A model generated the notes under the pieces. It made no database searches. It was not told where the DNA came from and worked only from the letters and a program-made list of their open reading frames with translations. This document shows, piece after piece, positions 57,157 to 64,000 of a DNA stretch of 64,000 nucleotides (the first letter of the stretch is position 1; each line of letters starts with the position of its first letter). The DNA comes from Anderseniella sp963787895 (GTDB lineage Bacteria; Pseudomonadota; Alphaproteobacteria; Rhizobiales; Aestuariivirgaceae): assembly GCA_963787895.1 (NCBI GenBank), contig CAWBEX010000007.1, forward strand, positions 868,001 to 932,000, read 5' to 3'. A program made the translations under genes and the position numbers.

Positions 57157-57566
57157 CGCTCCTCGTTCAATCAGCTAGCTAGGGTTAAGTGAGGGTAACA
57201 CGTTTGAATCTGAGCAAGCGACAGATCATCCATGACACAAAGCAGACTTGCAACTGTACCGAGTTTATGTCCGCTAAGGGGCTCACCGCTGCCATCTGAA
57301 TTCTGGCTCTGCATCAGAAGCCAGCGCTTGGATATCCGCCACCGCGTTGATTGATTCCGATGAAGTCCAAGGTCGCCGTCTGGCTGCTGCCATCCCGTGT
57401 GATGAAGCTCACATCAGTAACGAGCCACTTCAGATAGCCTTGCTTTCAACAGGAAACGGAAACGTCGAAGGATGACGTGCTGTCTGTCTCAACAAGGATC
57501 AGAGGCAACACAATAGCAGACAGCTTGGTGCCATCCCGGCTTGATAGAGCAACGCTGGAGGCCATT
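57157..57566. other. Intergenic region ahead of the cyclase and the small membrane protein
   Basis: About 410 bases between divergent genes. It should carry their promoters, but I see no strong match. On the minus strand from 57564 leftward it holds a coherent reading frame broken by one TGA (listed separately as a possible pseudogene). Confidence 0.4.
57314..57564 (-). pseudogene. Possible gene remnant split by one TGA
   Basis: On the minus strand an open frame (ASSVALSSRDGTKLSAIVLP ... SFDVSVSC) meets a TGA at 57446-57448 and then stays open in the same frame for 43 more codons (KQGYLKWLVTDVSFITRDGS, SQTATLDFIGINQRGG) to TGA at 57314-57316. Both halves have beta-strand-like alternation, and the second reads like a real protein end. 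It might be a decayed gene. Its 5' end overlaps the start of the small membrane protein gene, which argues against it being intact there. Confidence 0.25.
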
Positions 57567-57803
57567 ATGACGAATGTCGACATAATTGGATACATTGCCT
57601 GCGGACTCGTGTTGATAACCTTTTGCATGAATTCTCTGCTCAGGCTCCGCCTCTCAGCGGTGACCAGCAACGTAGCCTTTATTGCATACGCGTACTTTCA
57701 GGAACTGCTGCCGATATTGCTTCTGCATGTCGTCTTGTTGCTGATCAACAGTATTCACCTGTCCGGCTACGCCAAACAGTCAGCATCCGAAAAAGATCAC
57801 TGA
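57567..57803 (+). CDS. Small three-span membrane protein (78 aa)
   Basis: GGAGG five bases before ATG 57567 fixes the start. Three membrane segments (residues 6-22, 30-48 and 50-66) with VLITFCMNSLLRLRLSAVTS and NVAFIAYAYFQELLPILLLH. The style matches the membrane part of YgjV-like or Popeye-like proteins, in which such a module is sometimes followed by a cyclic-nucleotide-binding domain; here that domain is absent. It is divergent from a cyclase gene. A connection to cyclic-nucleotide signalling is an inference from family memory and position. Confidence 0.6.
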   Translation: MTNVDIIGYIACGLVLITFCMNSLLRLRLSAVTSNVAFIAYAYFQELLPILLLHVVLLLINSIHLSGYAKQSASEKDH

Positions 57804-57957
57804 GAATGAGACGATGCCAGCAAGGCGGATTTCTCCACTCAAGGAATTTATCAGTAGTCAAAGTGCATCCGGTGAACTTGCATTGGTCATGCGCCAAGCT
57901 GGCTGCCATGGGCACCAGCTACCAATTGCCTTCTGCCTCAGCATCACAAGCCAGCCC

Positions 57958-58614
57958 TCATTCTTCCTTCAAATCAGCCTTCAGCCGTCTGTCGAGGTAG
58001 CTGGAACAGATCTCCGTCAGTTCAGGGATCTTGCCTTCGAAGAAGTGGTTCGTGTCAGGCATCACTTCATGGTCGATCTTGATGCCCTTCTGCGACTTCA
58101 GCTTTGCCACCAGCGCATTGATTGATTCCGACGGGGTCACGGTGTCGTTCTGGCCGTTGACAAACAGGCCCGAAGCCGGACAGGGCGCCAGGAACGAAAA
58201 GTCATAGTGCTTGGCCAGCGGCGCTATGGAGATGAACCCGTCGATCTCCGGCCGGCGCATCAGAAGCTGCATGGAAATCCATGCACCGAACGAAATGCCG
58301 GCAATCCAGCAGGTTTGCGCTTCCTTGTTGAAAGTCTGCATCCAGTCCAGTGCTGCTGCTGCGTCCGAAAGTTCGCCCGCGCCGTTGTCGAACAGCCCTT
58401 GCGAACGCCCGACGCCGCGGAAGTTGAAACGCAGCACCGAAAAGCCGCGCTCGCGGTACATGTAGTACAGGTCATGCACGATAGGGTTGTTCATCGTGCC
58501 GCCGAACTGCGGATGCGGGTGCAATATCAGCGCAATCGGCGAACCGTGTTCCGGATTGTGGTGATAGCGGCCTTCAATGCGGCCGGCGGGTCCGTTGAAA
58601 ATGACCTCAGGCAT
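57958..58614 (-). CDS. Alpha/beta hydrolase, COG2945 family (218 aa)
   Basis: A dienelactone-hydrolase-like serine hydrolase. LILHPHPQFGGTMNNPIVHD is the family hallmark; the nucleophile elbow is AGISFGAWISMQLL (Gly-x-Ser-x-Gly), Asp lies in VNGQNDTVTPSE and His in PDTNHFFEGKIPEL. Substrates are unknown. In Hyphomicrobiales it is usually next to the Fe-S assembly operon, as here, where it is divergent from iscR over 306 bases. Confidence 0.9.
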   Translation of the reverse strand: MPEVIFNGPAGRIEGRYHHNPEHGSPIALILHPHPQFGGTMNNPIVHDLYYMYRERGFSVLRFNFRGVGRSQGLFDNGAGELSDAAAALDWMQTFNKEAQTCWIAGISFGAWISMQLLMRRPEIDGFISIAPLAKHYDFSFLAPCPASGLFVNGQNDTVTPSESINALVAKLKSQKGIKIDHEVMPDTNHFFEGKIPELTEICSSYLDRRLKADLKEE

Positions 58615-58735
58615 GTGGTTGGAAATCCTGTCTGTTGGGCGTTACGGGCACACGCTCGTTTGGGTCGCGAACCATCTCGTTCCGGACAGGTCCCCAAGCA
58701 TGTCAAAAAGACGGGAAAACAGCCGGACTATATTG

Positions 58736-58774
58736 TTGACTCTTTTTGTCGGGTTTTCTATACCCAGTTTAGAA
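58736..58774 (+). promoter_or_regulatory. iscR promoter with overlapping dyad
   Basis: TTGACT (58736-58741), 17 bases, TATACC (58759-58764) is a good sigma-70-type promoter. TTCTA (58756-58760) and TAGAA (58770-58774) form an inverted repeat across the -10, the usual place for a repressor such as an Rrf2-family protein (IscR itself, RirA). The leader to the iscR ATG is about 150 bases. The rest of 58615-58920 shows nothing else. Confidence 0.6.
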
Positions 58775-58920
58775 TAGTTCAAGAAACCGCGTGCGCTCCG
58801 AGAAACCGGGGCTGGACCGGGGTCTTACACAATTTGACTGACAAAATGCAAGCGTTCCGGGCACATCATCCGTCCGGCCGCAAATGGACAGGGTCAGCAA
58901 AACCAACAGGCGGGCACACA

Positions 58921-59394
58921 ATGAAGTTGTCAACCAAGGGTCGGTATGCCGTCATGGCGATGGCCGACATAGCCTTCCGGCCGCAAGGCGAGTTGGTGCC
59001 GCTGGTCGATGTGGCTGAACGTCAGGACATTTCCCAGGAGTACCTGGAACAGCTTTTTGCCAAGCTGCGCCGTGCCGGGCTGGTTGAAAGCCAGCGCGGG
59101 CCTGGCGGTGGTTACAGGCTGGCGCGGCCAGCTGACAACATCAACATTGCCGACATAGTGTCCGCCGCTGATGAGCCGATGCAGGTAACGCGCTGCCAGG
59201 GCGATGCCATCGACGGTTGCGTCAAGGGTGAAAAGTGCGTGACCCATGAGCTTTGGGCTGCGCTTGGCAGGCAGGTTTATGGCTTCCTTTGTGCTGTGAC
59301 GCTGGGCGATGTGGTGAACCGGCGCAACCTGGCGCTGGAAGCCTCGATACGGCGCGCCAAGGCGCATCCGGTGTCCAACATGGTCCAGAACTAG
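58921..59394 (+). CDS. iscR: Rrf2-family Fe-S cluster regulator IscR
   Basis: A winged-helix repressor that senses Fe-S status through a [2Fe-2S] cluster. MKLSTKGRYAVMAMADIAFR and QEYLEQLFAKLRRAGLVESQ then RGPGGGYRLARPADNINIAD are the DNA-binding part. The cluster ligands C92, C100, C106 and H109 lie in RCQGDAIDGCVKGEKCVTH, close to E. coli IscR (C92, C98, C104, H107). The ATG at 58921 is the family start; upstream sequence in this frame belongs to the leader and hydrolase promoter. First gene of the operon; 14 bases to the desulfurase. Autoregulation is likely. Confidence 0.95.
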   Translation: MKLSTKGRYAVMAMADIAFRPQGELVPLVDVAERQDISQEYLEQLFAKLRRAGLVESQRGPGGGYRLARPADNINIADIVSAADEPMQVTRCQGDAIDGCVKGEKCVTHELWAALGRQVYGFLCAVTLGDVVNRRNLALEASIRRAKAHPVSNMVQN

Positions 59395-59408
59395 GGTGGA
59401 CCTTTGTA

Positions 59409-60518
59409 ATGCGAACCTACCTAGACCATAATGCCACCAGCCCATTGAGGCCCGAAGCTCGCGAGGCAATGCTTGCAGCGTTCGAGCTTGGCGGTAACGC
59501 GTCGTCTATCCACGGTGAAGGCCGCAAGGCCCACGCCACACTGGAATCAGCCCGTGACACCATTGCCGCCGCACTTGGCGCCATTGCGCCCGCCGTCGTG
59601 TTTACATCCGGCGGCACGGAAGCCTGCAATCAGGCCATCATGGGCGTCGAGGTAGACCGTATCGTCGTTTGTGCCACAGAGCACCCGTGCGTCATCGAGG
59701 CAGCCAAGGCATCTGGCAAGCTGGTGCAATTGGTGCCGGTTGATGGCAGCGGCGTGGTGGATCTGGCAGCGCTTGACGCCATGCTGGCCGCCGGTCAGGG
59801 CAGGGCGCTTGTCTGCGTCATGCTTGCCAACAATGAAACCGGCACCATCCAGCCGGTGCGCGATGTCGTGGCCGTGGCACAAAGGCACGACAGCCTGGTG
59901 CATTGTGATTGCGTACAGGCGTTCGGCAAGGTGCCGGTAAACTTCGGCTTGCTGGGCGTGGACATGCTGTCGGTATCGGCCCACAAGCTCGGCGGCCCGC
60001 AAGGCGTTGGTGCGCTTGTCGTGCGCGACCGGCTGCCAGTCAAACCCCTCATCGCAGGCGGTGGTCAGGAACTTCGCCGCCGCGCCGGTACACAAAATGT
60101 CTCCGGCATTGCAGGCTTCGCTGCCGCGGTAATGGCGTCACGCGATGTCGGCCCTGATATCAAGCTGTTGAGAGACCACCTTGAATCAACTCTGGAAGTT
60201 GAAGGCGCCGACGTTACCGTGTTTTCGCAAGGCGCAGACCGCCTGCCCAACACGGTGTGCTTCGCTGCGCGCGGTCTTTCCGCAGAAATGCTGGTCATGG
60301 CGTTTGACCTTGATGGCATTGCCGTTTCGTCCGGTTCGGCATGTTCGTCCGGCAAGGTGCAGAAGAGCCACGTGCTCGGCGCAATGGGTATCGATGACGA
60401 ACTGGCAAATGGTGCCATCCGGGTGAGCCTTGGCTGGTCCAGCACCGTAGAAGATGTGAAAAGGTTTTCAGATGTCTGGAAGCGGCTCGTCGTGCGCCAT
60501 TGCGCACAGGCTGCTTGA
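59409..60518 (+). CDS. Cysteine desulfurase, IscS/NifS type (369 aa)
   Basis: This PLP enzyme takes sulfur from cysteine for Fe-S assembly. MRTYLDHNATSPLRPEAREA is the family start. Landmarks are GGTEACNQAIMG, TEHPCVIEAAKASG, LANNETGTIQP, the PLP lysine in SVSAHKLGGPQGVGAL, and the active-site loop AVSSGSACSSGKVQKSHVLG, whose long loop puts it with IscS/NifS (group I), not SufS. Adjacent genes are iscR and sufB, so it is the sulfur donor of this operon. A SufS gene may lie beyond the right edge. Confidence 0.95.
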   Translation: MRTYLDHNATSPLRPEAREAMLAAFELGGNASSIHGEGRKAHATLESARDTIAAALGAIAPAVVFTSGGTEACNQAIMGVEVDRIVVCATEHPCVIEAAKASGKLVQLVPVDGSGVVDLAALDAMLAAGQGRALVCVMLANNETGTIQPVRDVVAVAQRHDSLVHCDCVQAFGKVPVNFGLLGVDMLSVSAHKLGGPQGVGALVVRDRLPVKPLIAGGGQELRRRAGTQNVSGIAGFAAAVMASRDVGPDIKLLRDHLESTLEVEGADVTVFSQGADRLPNTVCFAARGLSAEMLVMAFDLDGIAVSSGSACSSGKVQKSHVLGAMGIDDELANGAIRVSLGWSSTVEDVKRFSDVWKRLVVRHCAQAA

Positions 60519-60545
60519 AGAACTGCATGCAAGGAGACGCGAGAA

Positions 60546-62063
60546 ATGCCCGATATTGAAACAATTGAAGCCGTCAAGAAAATCGACGTCGACAAATACA
60601 AGTATGGTTTCGAAACGCTGATCGAGGCTGATACCGCGCCAAAAGGGCTGTCGGAAGAAGTAATCCGTTTCATCTCGGCCAAGAAGGACGAGCCGGAATG
60701 GATGCTGGAGCAGCGCCTTGACGCCTATCAGCGCTGGCTCAAGATGGACGAACCGACCTGGGCGAAGGTTCATTACCCCAAGATCGACTTCAACGACATC
60801 TACTATTACTCTGCCCCCAAGGGCCAGACCGGGCCGAAAAGCCTCGATGAAGTGGATCCGGAGCTGCTGGCGACGTACGCCAAGCTCGGCATTCCGTTGA
60901 AAGAGCAGGAACTTCTGGCCGGTGTGCGCAAGCAGGGCGAGCCAAGTGAACTGGATGAGAATGGCGGCGAAAGCTACACCTCAGGCAAGGTCGCCGTGGA
61001 TGCCGTGTTTGACTCGGTATCCGTTGTCACCACCTTCAAGAAGGAGCTGGCCAAGTCCGGCGTCATCTTCTGCTCCATCTCCGAAGCCATCCGCGAACAC
61101 CCTGAACTGGTGAAGAAGTACCTTTTCTCGGTCGTACCGCAGGCCGACAATTACTATGCCGCACTCAACTCGGCCGTGTTCACCGATGGCTCGTTCGTCT
61201 ACATCCCCGAAGGCGTGCGCTGCCCGATGGAGCTGTCCACCTACTTCCGCATCAATGCTGAAAACACCGGCCAGTTTGAGCGCACCCTGATCATCGCCGA
61301 AAAGGGGTCCTACGTTTCCTACCTCGAAGGCTGCACAGCCCCCATGCGCGATGAGAACCAGTTGCACGCAGCCGTGGTCGAACTGGTTGCCATGGACAAC
61401 GCCGAGATCAAGTACTCGACGGTGCAGAACTGGTACCCCGGCGACAAGGACGGCAAGGGCGGCATCTACAATTTCGTCACCAAGCGTGCTGACTGCCGTG
61501 GAGATAATTCCAAGGTGTCCTGGACCCAGGTTGAAACCGGCTCTGCGATAACCTGGAAATACCCCTCGTGCATCCTGCGCGGCGACAACAGCCGTGGCGA
61601 GTTTTATTCCATCGCCATTTCCAACGGCTACCAGCAGGTCGATTCCGGCACCAAGATGATCCACCTTGGCAAGAATACGTCCAGTCGCATCATCTCCAAG
61701 GGTATTGCCGCAGGCCATTCCGACAACACCTATCGCGGCCTTGTGACCACCCACAAGAAGGCCAGGGGCGCGCGCAATTTTACCCAGTGTGACTCGCTGC
61801 TCATCGGAGACAAGTGCGGCGCTCACACAGTGCCGTACATCGAATCGAAAACCCGTACCGCCACCTTCGAGCATGAAGCAACCACGTCGAAAATCTCTGA
61901 TGACATGTTGTTCTACTGTCAGTCGCGCGGCCTCGACGAAGAAGAGGCCGTGGCGCTCGTGGTCAATGGGTTCGTGCGTGACGTGCTGCAGCAATTGCCA
62001 ATGGAATTCATGGCCGAAACCCAGAAGCTCATCGGCATCAGCCTTGAAGGCAGTGTCGGCTGA
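60546..62063 (+). CDS. sufB: Fe-S scaffold protein SufB (505 aa)
   Basis: SufB forms the SufBC2D scaffold on which Fe-S clusters are built. GGAGACG precedes the ATG. Signature stretches are GLSEEVIRFISAKKDEPEWM, KKYFSVVPQADNYYAALN-type LFSVVPQADNYYAALNSAVF, FVYIPEGVRCPMELSTYFRI, GYCTAPMRDENQLHAAVVEL (CTAPMRDE), VPYIESKTRTATFEHEATTS and FCQSRGLDEEEAVALVVNGF. The stop overlaps the next start (ATGA-like TGATG). Confidence 0.97.
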   Translation: MPDIETIEAVKKIDVDKYKYGFETLIEADTAPKGLSEEVIRFISAKKDEPEWMLEQRLDAYQRWLKMDEPTWAKVHYPKIDFNDIYYYSAPKGQTGPKSLDEVDPELLATYAKLGIPLKEQELLAGVRKQGEPSELDENGGESYTSGKVAVDAVFDSVSVVTTFKKELAKSGVIFCSISEAIREHPELVKKYLFSVVPQADNYYAALNSAVFTDGSFVYIPEGVRCPMELSTYFRINAENTGQFERTLIIAEKGSYVSYLEGCTAPMRDENQLHAAVVELVAMDNAEIKYSTVQNWYPGDKDGKGGIYNFVTKRADCRGDNSKVSWTQVETGSAITWKYPSCILRGDNSRGEFYSIAISNGYQQVDSGTKMIHLGKNTSSRIISKGIAAGHSDNTYRGLVTTHKKARGARNFTQCDSLLIGDKCGAHTVPYIESKTRTATFEHEATTSKISDDMLFYCQSRGLDEEEAVALVVNGFVRDVLQQLPMEFMAETQKLIGISLEGSVG

Positions 62064-62314
62064 TGAGACAACTGGACCGTTTTTTCCAGTGGCAGGGAGG
62101 AAGCCTGGCGGAATTCACCGCCAAGGCGCGCAGGATATTCCTGATAGCGCTGCCCTTTGCCGTGCTGTTCTGGGCGTTCGGCTGGGGCATCACAGGGGCC
62201 AAAGCCGAGGGTGGAGCCTGGTTCAACATTCCCATGGTTATTGGCGGCGTTTCTTTCGTTGCATGGATATGCGGTTCGGGGTTGATGCTGCTAAAGGGCG
62301 GAGACAGGGCATGA
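62063..62314 (+). CDS. Membrane protein of unknown function within the suf operon (83 aa)
   Basis: The ATG shares its first base with the sufB stop (TGATG), so it is translated with sufB. Two membrane segments (about residues 25-48 and 56-76) follow a polar amphipathic N-terminus (RQLDRFFQWQGGSLAEFTAK). The last residues are basic. No family recognised. The tight overlap on both sides (the next gene starts within its stop) indicates a real operon gene. A link to Fe-S assembly is inferred from position only. Confidence 0.7.
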   Translation: MRQLDRFFQWQGGSLAEFTAKARRIFLIALPFAVLFWAFGWGITGAKAEGGAWFNIPMVIGGVSFVAWICGSGLMLLKGGDRA

Positions 62315-62712
62315 AGCGGACAGCCCTTGGTCTGGCCATGCTTGCGGCCCTGTCAGCACCTGCTGTGGCAGATGTGCTGAACGGCTATGCGCCGGTCGAC
62401 CTCACCGACTATATGCCGCGTGAAGGCCCATCGGCCTTGATGCTGTTGCAGGATCTGATCGAAGGTCACCCGCAGGCGCTGGAAGGCAACCCGGCCATGT
62501 CCATTGACCTGAAGCGCACCGAAGACGGCAATGCCATTCGGATCGATGTTGAAATGACCGGATTTCTGGATGATTCCGCCACCGGAGAACAATACCGCGC
62601 CATCGTCGTGCCCGCTGCGACGCGCGGGTGGCGGCTGGAGCAGCTTGGCAGGAAAACAATGTGCGGACGCGGCGATAACGCAGGCAAATGGATCACTGGA
62701 AGCTGCCCCTGA
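62311..62712 (+). CDS. Secreted protein of unknown function within the suf operon (133 aa)
   Basis: The ATG overlaps the stop of the previous gene by four bases (ATGA). A signal peptide ends at APAVADV. The mature part is small: VLNGYAPVDLTDYMPREGPS, GNPAMSIDLKRTEDGNAIRI, then RLEQLGRKTMCGRGDNAGKW and CP at the end. Two cysteines (TMCGRG, GSCP) near the C-terminus could be bonded. No known family. Its export is surprising in a cytosolic Fe-S operon, so it may serve the cell envelope under the same control. Confidence 0.7.
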   Translation: MKRTALGLAMLAALSAPAVADVLNGYAPVDLTDYMPREGPSALMLLQDLIEGHPQALEGNPAMSIDLKRTEDGNAIRIDVEMTGFLDDSATGEQYRAIVVPAATRGWRLEQLGRKTMCGRGDNAGKWITGSCP

Positions 62713-62762
62713 GGCGGCGTCAAACCGAATAACGAATAGATGAAATGATAGGAGCAAGAACA

Positions 62763-63509
<747 letters not shown>

Positions 63510-63521
63510 GAAAAGCACACC

Positions 63522-64000
63522 ATGACCGTTACATTGATGAAGACCCCGGCGGAAACCGCCTACACCGACGCCTTCAGGCCTGAAGGTGCCCTGGCTGAAA
63601 AGCGCAAGTCCGCGTTTGCGCAGTTTGCCGAAACCGGCCTTCCGCACCGTCGCATGGAAGACTGGAAGTGGACTGATCTGCGCCGGATGATTTCAAGGGC
63701 ATTGCCGCCAGCAGCAGGAACCACCGCCGATGCAAAGGTCATCGACGCGCTGATCAAGGCAGCGCCATTTGCTGGTGTATCGCGCGCGCGGCTGGTCTTC
63801 GTGGACGGCACATTTGATGCAGGCCGTTCCACCATGCCGGCATCAGGCGATGTCGAGTTTGCAAGCCTTGGCGCAGACAAGCTGCCCGCTTGGGCCAGCG
63901 ACAACCTTGTGGCAGGATCAACTGACCCGATCGCGGCACTCAACCTCGCATATATGAGCGACGGGGCAGCTCTTCGGTTTGCCAGTGGCGCAAACATTGA
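63522..64000 (+). CDS. sufD: Fe-S assembly protein SufD, partial (runs off the right edge)
   Basis: The ATG at 63522, 12 bases after sufC, opens a frame still reading at the end (159 codons visible). The start PAETAYTDAFRPEGALAEKR and RRMEDWKWTDLRRMIS (E-x-W-K-W-T-D-L is the SufD/SufB N-terminal hallmark) identify it. SufD pairs with SufB in the scaffold. The core beta-helix and catalytic His lie beyond the window. Confidence 0.92.
   Translation, partial: MTVTLMKTPAETAYTDAFRPEGALAEKRKSAFAQFAETGLPHRRMEDWKWTDLRRMISRALPPAAGTTADAKVIDALIKAAPFAGVSRARLVFVDGTFDAGRSTMPASGDVEFASLGADKLPAWASDNLVAGSTDPIAALNLAYMSDGAALRFASGANI

Noticed and set aside
57343..58132. Shared 14-mer TTGATTGATTCCGA at about 57346 and 58117, suggesting a duplicated hydrolase fragment
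   Set aside because: Similarity fades within about 30 bases on either side and the reading frames differ; too short to claim duplication.
58207..58920. N-terminal extension of IscR by about 238 codons
   Set aside because: The upstream part is antisense to the COG2945 hydrolase and the leader; the family start is the ATG at 58921.
60981..61994. 337-codon minus-strand frame
   Set aside because: Antisense to sufB, whose full-length family match is unambiguous.

Overview
The window is a stretch of GC-rich (roughly 60 %) alphaproteobacterial chromosome, most likely from the order Hyphomicrobiales (Rhizobiales). The evidence is the gene content and order: a B12-dependent NrdJ reductase with an NrdR box pair; NDUFA12 / mlaD / DUF2155 / aat / accC-accB-aroQ / dsbA / M48 protease; an RNase E with an acidic insert; amiC-mrcA-prfB; a bactofilin/M23 pair; and an iscR / cysteine desulfurase / sufBCD operon preceded by a COG2945 hydrolase. 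CtrA- and DnaA-type sites also fit an alphaproteobacterium. I see no tRNA, rRNA, CRISPR array, transposase, integrase or prophage module.

Layout. 1-3.7 kb: small secreted and membrane proteins and a DadA-like oxidase. 3.87-5.25 kb: an AT-rich islet with one orphan membrane ORF, a 37-bp palindrome and otherwise no gene. 5.3-9.75 kb: nrdJ and its long regulatory region (NrdR boxes, CtrA box, DnaA-like boxes, repeat-bearing leader). 9.76-14.98 kb: secreted proteins (YARHG, tandem Cys-repeat, unknown), a cupin, an operon of PepSY protein, cytochrome b561 and membrane-anchored LuxR regulator, an epoxide hydrolase and a 33-aa membrane peptide. 15-21 kb: two EamA transporters flanking a DUF1127 protein, a CDF cation exporter, an SHMT-like PLP enzyme and an SDR, then a DM13 protein. 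21.4-34.7 kb: housekeeping block (Mla lipid transport, complex I accessory subunit, Aat, fatty acid and shikimate enzymes, DsbA, M48 chaperone-protease) mixed with small secreted proteins, a pentapeptide-repeat protein and a class III cyclase.

34.9-55.3 kb: aminotransferase, LysE-type exporter, ClpP-like periplasmic protease, RNase E, then a cell-envelope cluster (AmiC amidase, PBP1A, an M15-like protein, bactofilin, M23 peptidase, giant AsmA-like protein, AnmK recycling kinase) interleaved with prfB, which carries a complete programmed +1 frameshift site, bcp and tyrS. 55.4-57.8 kb: a second cyclase (cyclase-TolB-TPR) and a small membrane protein. 58-64 kb: the Fe-S assembly operon, with two uncharacterised genes translationally coupled to sufB and placed before sufC; sufD runs off the right edge.

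The parts most likely to hold something undescribed are the PepSY/cytochrome b561/membrane-LuxR operon with its repeated upstream element, the composite nrdJ control region, the two extra suf-operon genes, and the tandem Cys-repeat secreted protein. All calls were made by reading the sequence; no database search was run.
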